Shown: in pieces, positions 1 to 12,406 of the stretch
Position numbering within the stretch: the first letter of the stretch is position 1
Layout of the letters: every line of letters begins with the position of its first letter
Source of the DNA: Piscicola geometra
Lineage: Eukaryota > Annelida > Clitellata > Hirudinida > Piscicolidae
Assembly: GCA_943735955.1 (NCBI GenBank)
Contig: OX030965.1
Location: forward strand, 2,839,201 to 2,903,200
DNA length: 64,000 nucleotides
Reading direction: 5' to 3'
Notes under the pieces: model-generated
Database searches by the model: none
Told to the model about the DNA's origin: nothing
What the model saw: the letters and a program-made list of their open reading frames with translations, nothing else
Position numbers and translations under genes: made by a program

Positions 1-3000
1 TGGGCAGGGACAATAGGGGCATCGGCAGGGGCAGGAGGCCTGGGTCGAGCGCCCCTGTGGCCGGTTCTGACGAGGCCTCCAAGGTCTTTTCGCACGTTTT
101 CGTCGATGAAGCTGGTCAGGCCGCTGAGCCCGAGTGCGTTGTTCCTGTGGGTTTGATGGAGCCGGATGGGCAGGTGGGTGGGTTGGTGGGAGGGCGGGAG
201 AGTGGGTGGGTTAGTGGGTGGGTAGGTTGTTGGGTGGGTTGGTGGGTGGGTTGGTGGGTGGGTGGCTGGGTGAATGGGTGAAGGGTAGGTGGGTGGGTGG
301 ATAGGTGGGTGGGTGGGTAGGTGGGTGGGTGGGTTGGTGGGTGGGTGGGTTGGTAGGTGGAAGTAGAAGGGAGGGTTGTGTGCTTTGGTGGGCGAGTGAT
401 TGTAAGTGAGGTGGTGGATTGTGTGGTTCGGTGGGTTGGTACAACGAGGATCGTGCTTCTTGATGCATTTAGTTGATTTTAAATATCATATCTTCATGGT
501 CCTTTCCCACTCCCTCAAAAGCACCCATCCCCACTACCCATACCCACTATGATCCCACCACCATTCACCCTCACCACTTCAATCTACTCCCACTATCCAC
601 CCCCACTATCTACTCCCATCATCCACCCACCACCATCCACCCCCACCACTTCAATCTACTCCCACTATCCACCCCCACTATCTACTCCCATCATCCACCC
701 ACCACCATCCACCCCCACCACTTCAATCTACCCCCACCATCCACCCACCACCATTCATCTCCCAAACCATCCACCCCCATCATTCTCCCACTTCCTAGTT
801 AGTACTGGCTGGGGATCCGGAGCAACTGGGCCCGGTCTTACGCAGCTGCCATGCGAGAAACTATGGCCTGGGCGTGTCGTTCCTGGAACGCGTCTGTCGC
901 TTTCCCCTCTACGCCAGAGACATGGAAAAGTTGGTAGGAGGGTGGAGGAAGGGAGGGGGTTGGGGGGGTTGTGGTGGGTAGTGGCGGTGGATGAGGGCGC
1001 TTGTGGTGGTAGTGGGGAAGACTTTGGTTGGCGCTTTGTTGCTTGTGGTGCTCACAGATGTGGGGCGTGAGTCGTGGTGCCTCCTTTGATTATCCTCATT
1101 TTAATTTGTATAATTAAATCATCTTAATTTATCCAATAAAATCTTTTAAAACGATCCTCAAGGTTCGGACAGTATGGCGGGTACAACCCCCTGCTGCTGA
1201 CCAAGTTGGTGGACAACTACCGCTCCCACCCCGCCATCATCACTCTGCCCTCCAACATGTTCTACCACGCAGAACTGCGCGCCAAGGTGGCTTGGGTTGG
1301 GGAGGGAAGGAAGGATAAGGGGTGGGGAAGGAAGGGAGGATGAGGGGTGGGGAAGGAAGGGAGGATGAGGGGTGGGGAAGGAAGGAAGGATAAGGGGTGG
1401 GGGAAGAGATGGGCGGGAAGGGGGGATTATTCGATTTGTACGCCACTACTTTGTTCTCATCTACCCACCCCACTATCTACTCACTGTCACCACCCGCCAT
1501 ACCATTCACCCACCTCACCCACCAACAACTCACCCATTCAACCACTCACTTAACCAACCACCCCACTCACCATCTCTTCCCCCCAACCCCCACCAACACC
1601 CCCACCAACACCCCCACCAACAACCCCACCAACACCCCCACCAACACCCCCACCAACACCCCCACCAACACCGCCACCAACACCGCCACCAACACCGCCA
1701 CAACCCACCCAGGCGAGCAAAGACCTAATAGAGTGTCTCTCGACATGGCGCCACCTAGCGAGCCAATGCAACTTCCCGATCCTCTTCCATGGCGTCAGGG
1801 GCGAGGACCTCAGGGAGGGCAGCAGTCCATCTTGGTTCAACCCTCAAGAAGCCCTCGTGGTCTGCTTGTGTGTCTTTGTGTCTATGTTCCTATTTTTACA
1901 CCACCCATCAACTGTTTGTGTCTATGTTCCTATGTTTACACCACCCATCAACTGTTTGTGTCTATGTTCCTATGTTTACACCACCCATCAACTGTTTGTG
2001 TCTATGTTCCTATGTTTACACCACCCATCAACTGTTTGTGTCTATGTTCCTATGTTTACACCACCCATCAACTGTTTGTGTCTATGTTCCTATGTTTACA
2101 CCACCCATCAACTGTTTGTGTCTATGTTCCTATGTTTACACCGCCCATCAACTGTTTGTGTCTATGTTCCTATGTTTACACCGCCCATCAACTGTTGTGT
2201 CTATGTTTCTATGTTTACACCACCCATCAACTGTTGTGTCTATGTTCCTATGTTTACACCACCCATCAACTGTTGTGTCTATGTTCCTATGTTTACACCG
2301 CCCATCAACTGTTGTGTCTATGTTCCTTTGTTTACACCACCCATCAACTGTTGTGTCTATGTTCCTTTGTTTACACCACCCATCAACTGTTTGTGTCTAT
2401 GTTCCTATGTTTACACCACCCATCAACTGTTTGTGTCTATGTTCCTATGTTTACACCGCCCATCAACTGTTTGTGTCTATGTTCCTATGTTTACACCGCC
2501 CATCAACTGTCTGTGTCTATGTTCCTATGTTTACACCACCCATCAAACACTTTTTCAAACACCCCTATGAAACACCCTCTGTCACCAAAATCCTCCTTCC
2601 AAATACCCACTCACTAAACAACATTTTCCCCACCAAACGCACCCTTCCCTCGACCCCCCCCCCACAGACAGTGGACTACCTGGTCAGCCTTCTCGAGGAC
2701 AAGACATCCCTCGCCATGAGCGCCAACGACATCGGCGTCATCTCGCCCTACCGGAAACAGGTCGAGAAGATACGACTAATGGCCGACTCTTTGCACCTGC
2801 CGAAGGTTGCTTCTTGCTGGTGGTGGTGGTGGTGGTGGTGGGGGTGATTCTTTTGGTTGCTTCGATGCCTTGTGGAATTGTCTCACTTGCTAACTATCTA
2901 GGTGATCTTCATTCATTTGTGCAATTTTTTGATTTTCATATATTCAACCATCCATCCACCCACCCACCCATCCATCTACCCACCCACACATCCATCTACC

Positions 3001-6000
3001 CACCCACCCATCCATCTACCCACCCACCCATCCATCTACCCACCCACCCATCCATCTACCCACCCACCCATCCATCTACCCACCCACCCATCCATCTACC
3101 CACCCACCCATCCATCTACCCACCCACCCATCCATCTACCCACCCACCCATCCATCTACCCACCCACCCATCCATCTACCCACCCACCCATCCATCTACC
3201 CACCCACCCATCCATCTACCCACCCATCCATCTACCCACCCACCCATCCATCTACCCACCCACCCATCCATCTACCCACCCACCCATCCATCTACCCACC
3301 CACCCATCCATCTACCCACCCACCCATCCATCTACCCACCCACCCATCCATCTACCCACCCACCCATCCATCCACCCACCCGTCCATCCATTCACCCACT
3401 CACCCATCCATCTACTCACCCACCCACCCATCTACCCACCCACCCACCCATCCCTCCATCTACCCATCCCTCCATCTACCCACCCACCCATCCATCTACC
3501 CACCCACACATCCATCTACCCACCCACCCATCCATCTACCCACCCACCCATCCATCTACCCACCCACCCATCCATCTACCCACCCACCCATCCATCTACC
3601 CACCCACCCATCCATCTACCCACCCACCCATCCATCTACCCACCCACCCATCCATCTACCCACCCACCCATCCATCTACCCACCCACCCATCCATCTACC
3701 CACCCACCCATCCATCTACCCACCCACCCATCCATCTACCCACCCACCCATCCATCTACCCACCCACCCATCCATCTACCCACCCACCCATCCATCTACC
3801 CACCCACCCATCCATCTACCCACCCACCCATCCATCTACCCACCCACCCATCCATCTACCCACCCATCCATCTACCCACCCACCCATCCATCTACCCACC
3901 CACCCATCCATCTACCCACCCACCCATCCATCTACCCACCCACCCATCCATCCACCCACCCGTCCATCCATTCACCCACTCACCCATCCATCTACTCACC
4001 CACCCACCCATCCCTCCATCTACCCATCCCTCCATCTACCCATCCCTCCATCTACCCACCCACCCATCCATCTGCTCACCCATCTATTCACCCATACATC
4101 TACCAGTACATCCATCTACCCACCCATCCATCTACCCACCCACCCATCCATTTACCCACCCATCCATCTACCCACCCATCCATCTACCCACCCACCCATC
4201 CATCTACCTACCCACCCACCCATCCATCTACCTACCCACCCACCCATCCATCTACCTACCCACCCACCCATCCATCTACCTACCCACCCACCCATCCATC
4301 TACCTACCCACCCACCCATCCATCTACCTACCCACCCATCCATCTACCTACCCACCCACCCATCCATCTACCCACCCACCCATCCATCTACCTACCCACC
4401 CACCCATCCATCTACCTACCCACCCACTCAACCATCCATCTACCTACCCACCCACCCACCCACCCACCCATCCATCTACCTACCCACCCACCCACCCACC
4501 CATCCATCTACCTACCCACCCACCCATCCATCTACCTACCCACCCACCCTTCCATCTACCTACCCACCCACCCTTCCATCTACCTACCCACCCACCCATC
4601 CATCTACCTACCCACCCACCCATCCATCTACCTACCCACCCACCCATCCATCTACCTACCCACCCACCCATCCATCTACCTACCCACCCATCCATCTACC
4701 TACCCACCCATCCATCTACCTACCCACCCACCCATCCATCTACCTACCCACCCACCCATCCATCTTCTTACCCACCCACCCATCCATCTTCTTACCCACC
4801 CACCCATCCATCTTCTTACCCACCCACCCATCCATCTTCTTACCCACCCACCCATCCATCTTCTTACCCACCCACCCATCCATCTTCTTACCCACCCACC
4901 CATCCATCTACTTACCCACCCACCCATCCATCTACTTACCCACCCACCCATCCATCTACCTACCCACCCACCCATCCATCTACCTACCCACCCACCTATC
5001 TACTCACCCACCCACCACTCCACCCACCCACCCATTGAACGATGGATGGAAGGTGAAGGTAGGCTCAGTGGAGGAGTTTCAGGGTCAGGAGAAGTTGGTG
5101 ATTATCTTATCGACGGTCAGGTCGACCGAATCGCTGCTGGAGATTGACCACAACTTCACCATTGGCTTCCTCGGTGACCAAAGAAGGTTCAACGTTGCCG
5201 TGACCAGGGCTCATGCGTTGCTGGTTGGTTGGTGGGTTGGTTGGTGGGGGTGGTGAAGGAGGGGGGTTAGGGTGGTGGGGGTGGTGAAGGAGGGGGTTAG
5301 GGTGGTGGGGGTGGTGAAGGAGGGGGGTTTGGGTGGTGGGGGGTGAAGGAGGGGGTTAGGGTGGTGGGGGTGGTGAAGGAGGGGGGTTAGGGTGGTGGAG
5401 TGGTGAAGGAGGGGGGTTAGGGTGGTGAGAGGATTGTGTTGGATGGGTGTGATTGGATGACTAATTGAATTGTGTAAGTGGGGCAAGGAATGGCTTAGTA
5501 GATGGATGGAATGGTGATGTGTGTTAAACAGTGAGTTGGGCTGGGTTTGTGTGTTTGACAGAGGGGTAGATGAATAGATGGATGGGGTAGAAGAAAACAA
5601 TATTTTAGATACTGCCCGAACCACACCACCCCCTCATCACTCCCCCCCTCATCACTCCCCTCCTCATTACTCCCCTCCCTCATCACTCCCCCCCCCCCTC
5701 ATCACTCCCCCTTTCATCACTCCCCCCCTCATCACTCCCCCCCTCATCACTCCCCCCCTCATCACTCCCCCCCTCATCACTCGACCCTCATTACTCCCCC
5801 CCCTCATCACTCCCCCCCCCTCATCACTCCCCCCCCCCACAGATCATCGTTGGCAACCCTCACGTGCTGTGTCAGGACATCCACTGGTGTCGTCTGCTTC
5901 GCTATTGCGTCATCAATGGCGCCTACAAGGGGTGTGGCTTGCCGGAATTTCCGAGTGATGATGATGATTTCTTCAAGAACCTGGTTTCGTCTGATGTTGT

Positions 6001-6006
6001 TGAGGG

Positions 6007-6037
<31 letters not shown>

Positions 6038-6994
6038 GGTGATGATGATGTGAGGAGTGGGGGTGGTAGTGAAGAGAAGGAGGTAAGGGAGAATGGTGGA
6101 GATGAGGAGGAAAGGGAGAGGGGGTGTGGAGATCACGATGGTGTAGTAGGTAAGGATGGTGGTGGTGAAGATTGCAGTGGTGTGGTAGGCAGTGGTGATG
6201 GTGGTGATTGTGGTGGGAGTGAAGGTGGTGGTCTTGGTAATGATGATGGTGGTGATGATAATGATGGTGGTGATGTCCTCCGAGCTAGCAATGCTTCTCA
6301 TCACCAATCAAATAGAAGCAAAAAGAGAGAGAGACGGAAGGAGATGGTTGGTGGTGCTGCTGATGATGATCCTCAAGTACGGAAAAGCCCGCCCGAGTCT
6401 TACGACTTCCGGAACATTGTGGCTGCTAGGGTCTTCTCGGCGATGCGACGACGGTTTACGTCTCATGATGATGATGATGATAATGATGTTGGCGTTGATG
6501 ATAATCATGTTGGTGGTGGGGATGATAATGATGTTGGTGGTGGGGATGATAATGATGTTGGTGGTGGGGATGATAATGATGTTGGTGATGATGATAATCA
6601 TGTTGGTGGTGGGGATGATAATGGTAGTGGGAGTAAGAAAGAGTGTGGAAGTGTCGTGTGTCTCCCGGTTGATGCCAGTTCTAAAGGGTACAATGTTAAG
6701 GATGGTGATGATGATGATGATGGTGATAATGATGATGGTGGTGGTGGAAAGTCTGTTAGGGATGGTGCTGCTAGTACTCTTGCCAGAGATAGTTACAAAA
6801 ATGCGGGAGATGATTATAGTACAAATAATGGGGCTGATGATGATGGTAATATAAATAAGAAAGATGGTAATGATGATGAGGGTAATATAAATAAGAAAGA
6901 TGGTAATGATGATGATGGTAATAAAAAGAAGCAAGATGATGAAGATGATGATGTGAGTGAAGGACTATCCAGGAAGATTGTGAAGCAATTTGAA
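1..6994 (+). CDS. MOV10L1: MOV10L1/Armitage-like SF1 RNA helicase, C-terminal half (5' partial)
   Basis: Coding exons read as 1-173, 799-933, 1173-1286, 1713-1859, 2668-2805, 5053-5223 and 5843-6994. All joins are phase 0 with GT-AG borders, and the gene enters from outside the window. Upf1-like SF1 helicase motifs are visible in order: the Walker B box [13 protein letters not shown] (motif II), [10 protein letters not shown] (III), NYRSHPAI (IV), [23 protein letters not shown] (V) and [10 protein letters not shown] (VI), then IIVGNPHVL. Walker A lies upstream of the window. Remembered family sequences match MOV10L1 better than MOV10, for example PSWFNP and GNPHVL. MOV10L1 and Armitage unwind piRNA precursors in germ-cell granules; that role here is inference. 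The acceptor at 5053 is the weakest join. The last exon has no stop: it runs into an Asp/Gly-rich stretch and splices in frame into a La motif (see the LARP6-like entry). A separate helicase gene would need an unseen 3' end. Confidence 0.85.
174..798 (+). repeat. Helicase intron: G-rich array, then 72-bp C-rich repeat
   Basis: The donor GTGGGTGGG runs straight into TGGGTGGGT/TTGG repeats (to about 440). The 3' half (577-790) has three copies of a 72-bp C/A-rich unit starting CTTCAATCTACTCCCACTAT. The two halves are broadly complementary. Confidence 0.8.
1287..1712 (+). repeat. Helicase intron: 25-bp G-rich and 12-bp C-rich arrays
   Basis: About four copies of the 25-bp unit GGGTGGGGAAGGAAGGGAGG(ATGAG) follow the donor. 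The acceptor side has CACCAACACCCC repeats from about 1590 to 1700. Confidence 0.8.
1860..2560 (+). repeat. 40-bp minisatellite in a helicase intron
   Basis: About 17 copies of a 40-bp unit (TGTTCCTATGTTTACACCAC, then CCATCAACTGTTTGTGTCTA), with some 39-bp variants that lack one T. It is open in three frames only because the period is not a multiple of three. Confidence 0.9.
2947..5035 (+). repeat. 2.1-kb CCAC/CATC minisatellite in a helicase intron
   Basis: Long array of the 20-bp unit CACCCACCCATCCATCTACC, changing downstream into 24-bp variants with an extra TACC. A block of about 450 bp appears twice (around 3370-3480 and 3960-4070), suggesting a larger duplication inside the array. The open frames that cross it are repeat artefacts. 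Confidence 0.9.
5224..5842 (+). repeat. Helicase intron: GGTGGTGAAGGAGGGGG array and CATCACTCCCCCC array
   Basis: A G-rich array of about 33-bp units starts at the donor (to about 5430). A roughly 15-bp CATCACTCCCCCCCT array (5625-5838) runs into the acceptor. The middle is unique. Confidence 0.85.
5960..6960 (+). repeat. Coding GAT/GGT simple-repeat stretch (Asp/Gly/Asn/Val-rich)
   Basis: About 1 kb of imperfect GATGATGATGGTGGTGGTGATAAT repeats forms most of the exon between the helicase core and the La motif. One strand reads as a long Asp/Gly/Asn-rich disordered segment with short Lys/Arg-rich islands ([14 protein letters not shown]). The other frames also lack stops over long stretches, as expected for a simple array, so openness alone is weak evidence. 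The in-frame continuity with conserved domains on both sides is the better argument that it is coding. Confidence 0.7.
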
Positions 6995-9900
6995 GTGAGT
7001 CATTTTCAATCCACGTCTTTACTTTTTTTAATACTTTTTTTTAATCACCATTATCATTATCACCCCTCAATCATCATCATCACCCTTTCAACACCATCAC
7101 TATCATCATCATCACTATCATCATCACCACTTACATCATCATCGCCGTTATCATCATCATCACCACCATCACTACTCCAGTATTACTTTGGTGATGTCAA
7201 CTTCATGGTGGATCGCTTTATGATTGATGCAATCGATTCTAACGGATGTGAGCTCATTAGTATTCATAAATTTTAATACAATAAATGAGTATTCAAGAAA
7301 CCTAGTCTCATTAATTATTATTCATGAATCTCAATCCAACTAATTATTATTCATGAATCTCAATCCAATTAATTAGTATTCATGAATTTCAAACTCATTT
7401 TAATTAATTAGTATTCATGAATTTAAAGCTCATTTAAATTAATTATTATTTATGAATTTCAAGCTCATTTAAATTAATTAGTATTCATGAATTTCAAACA
7501 CGTTTAAATTAGTTATTATTCAGGAATTTCAAGCTCATTTAAATTAATTAGTATTCATGAGCCTCATTCCAACTTAATTAATGAAGAATCATTTAAATTA
7601 ATTAGTATTCATGAATTTCAAACACGTTTAAATTAGTTATTATTCAGGAATTTCAAGCTCATTTAAATTAATTAGTATTCATGAGCCTCATTCCAACTTA
7701 ATTAATGAAGAATCATTTAAATTAATTAGTATTCTTGAAGTTTTTTCAAATTAATTAGTATTCATAAAAACCCACCATAGCTCATTAATATTAATATCGA
7801 CAGGGATGCCTATGGAGTTGATGATGACGTTTGGTAAGGTGGTGGCGATGCAGGTGAGTGAGGAGAGGGTCGTGGAGGCTCTGAAGGGGGCGTCGACCTT
7901 CCTAGAGGTTCGTTGAAAGGGGGGGGGGGAGAGTGGTTAAAAGGTGGGTGGTTTAAGGGTGGGTGGAGAGGGAAGGGGGCTGAGATAGGAGATGGGTGGG
8001 TGGAGAGGGAAGGGGGCTGAGATAGGAGATGGGTGAGTGGAGAGGGAAGGGGGCTGAGATAGGAGATGGGTGAGTGGAGAAGGAAGGGGGCTGAGATAGG
8101 AGATGGATGAGTGGAGAGATGGTTGTTGAAGAATAAGTTGGAGAGGGGCACTCAAATGAGGGCGATGCTGATGAAAGTGTGTCAAAGGGGGAGGGGCATA
8201 TTGAGGGGGTCTGAAAGGTCACAGGTGAACAAACACGTTTAAATCTCACGCAAAGGGAGTATGCAAAGTAACTTATCAAGGTGTTGGGGGAATGGAAGGA
8301 GATGTGTGCTGCTGATGATGATTGAATGAATGAAGGTGCCACTACAGGTGGATGAGGCAGGTAGACGTGTGAGGAGGGTGCGTCCGTTGGACAGAGATGT
8401 GTCCAATTGGAAGAAGAAGATCATCTCTACGTCTGTTGTTGTGGTTGGTGGGGAGAGGGGAGTGGGGGGTTTTAGTTGGGAGGGAAGGGAGGGTGGGAGA
8501 GTTGTGGTTGAGGGGAGAAGGTGGTTAGTTGGTGGAGGGTGGTTATGGTTAGTGGGGGGGGGGTGGTTGTGCTTAGTCAGTGGGATGTGGTTGGGGGTGG
8601 TATAGGTGGATGTTTTTGATGGTTGTATTTTATGTTGTTTTAAAAGGAAAACTTTTGAGATTTGATATTTTTCTCACTCACTCATTTATTTTACCTACCC
8701 ACTTCATCTTACTTATCCATTACTCTATCCATCCAACCATCCCATCCCACCCACCAATCCCCCATCCCACCCACCAATCCCCCATCCCACCCACCAATCC
8801 CCCATCCCACCCACCAATCCCCCATCCCACCCACCATCCCATCCCACCCACCAATCCCCATCCCACCCACCAATCCCCCATCCCACCCACCAATCCCCCA
8901 TCCCACCCACCAATCCCCCATCCCACCCACCTATCCCCCATCCCACCCACCAATCCCTCATCCCACCCACCAATCCCCCATCCCACCCACCAATCCCCTA
9001 TCCCACCCACCAATCCCCCTACCCACCCACCAATCCCCCATCCCACCCACCAATCCCCCATCCCACCCACCAATCCCCCATCCCACCCACCATCCCATCC
9101 CACCCACCATCCCATCCCACCCACCAATCCCCCATCCCACCCACCAACCCCCCATCCCACCCACCAATCCCCCATCCCACCCACCAATCCCCCATCCCAC
9201 CCACCAATCCCCTATCCCACCCACCAATCTCCCATCCCACCCACCAATCCCCCATCCCACCCACCAATCCCCCATCCCACCCACCAATCCCCCATCCCAC
9301 CCACCAATCTCCCATCCCACCCACCAATCCCCCATCCCACCCACCAATCCCCCATCCCACCCACCAATCTCCCATCCCACCCACCAATCCCCCATCCCAC
9401 CCACCAATCCCCCATCCCACCCACCAATCCCCCATCCCACCCACCAATCTCCCATCCCACCCACCAATCCCCCATCCCACCCACCAATCCCCCATCCCAC
9501 CCACCAATCCCCCATCCCACCCACCCATCCCACTATCACAACAGCGTGGCACCGATCCAAAAGAAAGAGTGGAAAAACTAATTGAACGATTCAGTGTCTA
9601 TGGTGAAATACAACACATCGAAAAGAACATCCCCATTAGATATGAATATGTAATTTATATGAATATGTAATTTATATGAATATTTAGATCATATGAATAT
9701 GTAATTTATATGAATATTTAAATCATATGAATATGTAATTTATATGAATATGTAATTTATATGAATATGTAATTTATATGAATATGTAATTTCTATGAAT
9801 ATTCAATTTCTATGAATATGTAATTTATATGAATATGTAATTTATATGAATATGTAATTTATATTAATTTTTAATTTGTAATAATATTCAGATTATATAA

Positions 9901-10027
9901 ATATGTATACAGAAAATTGGAAATATATAAATAAAATTGTGTCAATAAATATAATTTTCTATACTAATTATTTTATTATTTGTTCAATAATAAAAATATA
10001 TCTATAAAATAAATAAATAAATAATAT

Positions 10028-10059
<32 letters not shown>

Positions 10060-12292
10060 ATAATATTAGTATTATTAATAATATTATTAATAATATTATG
10101 AGGGAGGGGAGGAGTTGTTGGATTATTAATAATATTATTAATAATATTATTAATAATATTATTAATAATATAATTTATAATAATACTGTTTCTAAGGAGG
10201 ATAGGAGATTCGAGAAGAGTGTCTTGGTGATTTTCTATTCCACCCGCTCTGCCGTCAAGTGCACCCAGCTCAACGTCCAGAACAAGAATATTAATAATAT
10301 TAATAATAACCAAAATACTACTACTACTACTACCATTAGTACTAAAAATAATAATAATGATGTTAATAATAGTATTGAAAAGGGTGAATGGGATGATGAT
10401 GATGATGATGACGATCGTAGTAATGATCTTTCCGTCATTAAATCTAATTTTATTGGTCGAGGTGATAGAGGTAGGGATGATGATGATAGTAGTATTTGTA
10501 GTGGTAAGGATGGTGGTGGTAGTAGTAGTGGTAAGGGTGGTGCTGGTTGTAATAGTGGTAAGGGGAGTGTTAATAGTAATAGTAGTTGTAAGGGTGGTGG
10601 CGGTAGTAGTAATAAAAGTCCCCAAGGTGAAAATGATGGTAATGAAGGTGGTGCTGATGATAGTAGAGATAAAAGGCTGCGCGTTTACTTCAGGTATTAG
10701 TTTTATTTTTTATTTATTTATTTATTTTTTATAAAGTAAATATCAAGTAAATACTCATCCTATACCAAAACATCTGCAAGAAGCTTTTCTTACCACCACC
10801 ATCACCACTACTATAACTACCATCACTACCACCAGTACTACAACCACCACCACTACTACTACTATCACCACCACCACCACCACCACCACAGGGATGAAGT
10901 GGTGCATGCAGTGGTGAACTTCTTCTGCGCAGCAAGAGTCTTTCAAACGCCGTGGAGCGAACTCAGACCCATCAATATGGCCAAACGTTACTAATTAATT
11001 AATTTCATTAACTTTAATTAACTTTAATATCATCCTTGTTGTCGTCATCATCATTATCATTATCGTCATCATCGTTATCGTCATCATCATTCTCTTCATC
11101 ATCATTTTTATCACCACCATCGCCATCACATCATCATCACGAGATCACAATGCATGAACCACCCTCAAAGTTAATTAATTAACGCATTGATGACGCCACA
11201 GACGCAGGTGAGCAACATGGTTCTGATGCAGGAGGAGGAGGAGGTGGAGGAGGGAGGAGGTCTGCACAGTCTGGAGGGTGAGGAAGAAGTGAATTCTCCA
11301 TTCATTCATGCATGCATGCATTCATTTTTGTGTGTCTTCTGTGGGATTGTCTATGAAGCGGACATTCGTTCATTCGTAATTCAATCAACCAATCGTTTGT
11401 TAATCCATTCATTCACTTGCTTATGGATTGATTAATGCATCATTTATTCGTTCATGGGTTGATTAATGCATCATTCATTTTCCAATCCATTTATTCATCC
11501 ATCAATTCTTTTTTTATCCATTCATTCATCCATCCATCATTCATTTATCAGTCCATTGATTTCTTTCCATCACTTCCACCATGAAGTCTTCAAAGCAGGC
11601 AAGTTTGCGAGAGGCAAGACTTTCGTCTGCTGATGAGCCCTCAAGACCTTGCCAATATGAGCTCCCAGCCACATAACCACCACCACCACCAGCAACAACA
11701 ACATCCTCATAAGCAACAACAACAACAACGACATTCTTATCAACAACAACAACAACAACAAAGTTTCCGACCACAAGGCAATCTTGGCAGGGGGAGAGGT
11801 ATCAACCACCTAAGGGATGGTCAGGAAATCAGAGGGGGTAGAGGCAGAAGTAGGAGTCGTGGTGGTGTTGGCTATGGGGGTGGTGGTGGTTATAGTAGTA
11901 GTGGTGGTGGTAGTGGTAGTAGTAGAGGATATGGTGGGGGTGGGTATAATAAAACGCGCGAAGACAGGAGGAGGGAAATGGAGGAGGTGAGCATGTACGA
12001 CGACGTGCTCGGAACTCCGATGGCAGACGAGGAGGTAGACGATGATTGGCTTGATGGAGACAGGGCCAGAAGTCAAAATGTCAGATCTCCCCCTTACTAC
12101 AATTCGCCTAGTCGCAATACAAATTACAAAACGACATCTAACGACAAAGGAAAGTTCGACAGGAGAGATGTGTCTCATGTACAAAGTGCCCGATCTAAGG
12201 AGAGGCAGAGTGGAGCCGTTACAACATCCACTTATTCTTCTTTTGTGAATGAAGAGTCACGAGATGATGATGAATGCTGGGATGATGATTAA
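6344..12292 (+). CDS. LARP6: LARP6-like La-module protein with RGG-rich tail; possibly fused to the upstream helicase
   Basis: Exons read as 5843-6994 (shared with the helicase), 7181-7247, 7804-7907, 8348-8443, 9545-9649, 10197-10693, 10892-10986, 11208-11277 and 11599-12292 (stop TAA). All phases agree. The La motif is [20 protein letters not shown], then [12 protein letters not shown] and [14 protein letters not shown]. It is followed by RRVRRVRPL and an RRM-like part ([20 protein letters not shown], then [16 protein letters not shown]), in the LARP6 order. The RRM is followed by a roughly 130-residue Asn/Thr/Asp/Gly/Ser-rich insertion. The C-terminus has His/Gln runs, RGRG and Gly-rich repeats, then an acidic end. 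LARP6 proteins bind stem-loop mRNAs and regulate translation in the cytoplasm. The start given is the first in-frame ATG of the acidic exon and would be used only if this were a separate gene (792 aa). The frame is open far upstream into the helicase. Confidence 0.78.
7181..7907 (+). other. La motif, encoded by two exons
   Basis: Exons 7181-7247 and 7804-7907 join in phase 1 to rebuild the conserved Gly-Trp (NG/WMPME). With the end of the preceding exon (KIVKQFE) they give the winged-helix La motif with the aromatic YYFGD signature. The intron at 6995-7180 is 186 bp, in phase, and has no stop, so retaining it would keep the frame for 62 more codons. Confidence 0.85.
7263..7800 (+). repeat. 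AT-rich repeat in an intron of the LARP6-like gene
   Basis: Units of ATTAGTATTCATGAATTTCA followed by AAGCTCATTTAAATTA. A higher-order block of about 120 bp (with CAAACACGTTTAAATTAG and GAGCCTCATTCCAACTTAAT) occurs twice. Confidence 0.8.
7908..8347 (+). repeat. LARP6-like intron with G-rich minisatellite
   Basis: About five copies of a 36- to 40-bp unit (GGAGAGGGAAGGGGGCTGAG, then ATAGGAGATGGGTG) from 7955 to 8125, followed by unique sequence to the acceptor. Confidence 0.8.
8444..9544 (+). repeat. LARP6-like intron: G-rich start, 20-bp C-rich array
   Basis: G-rich sequence (GGTGGGGAGAGGGG, GGGGGGGGTGG) follows the donor. From about 8737 to 9530 there are about 40 copies of the 20-bp unit CCATCCCACCCACCAATCCC. 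Confidence 0.9.
9650..10196 (+). repeat. LARP6-like intron: 17-bp AT repeat and AAT/ATT runs
   Basis: ATGAATATGTAATTTAT repeats run from the donor to about 9860. AT-rich filler and a (TAATAATAT)n stretch (10014-10180) lead to the acceptor. Confidence 0.8.
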
Positions 12293-12406
12293 TTTCTTTC
12301 TTGTTTCTGTATTTTTGGGCTTTAAAACAAGTTAAGGGTGAATTTTTAACATTAATTCTTGTCTGAGAAATTTTCATATTTTTTAGATTATGCTTTTCAA
12401 TTGTTT

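Noticed and set aside
1860..2560. Regular 40-bp repeats resembling a CRISPR array
   Set aside because: The repeats are head-to-tail with no unique spacers and lie in an animal intron.
2814..5256. Open frames of about 780 residues made of Pro/Thr/His/Ser repeats
   Set aside because: They are a 20-24-bp CACCCATC satellite read in several frames, and lie inside a helicase intron. No conserved domain.
5224..5430. GGGGTTAGGG sequences resembling telomere repeats
   Set aside because: They are part of a longer GGTGGTGAAGGAGGGGGTTAGG unit, not TTAGGG tandem repeats.
11633..12292. A separate Gly-rich RNA-binding protein gene starting at the ATG near 11633
   Set aside because: The frame extends upstream to a good acceptor at 11598, and the phase matches the preceding exon. 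It is read as the last exon of the LARP6-like gene.
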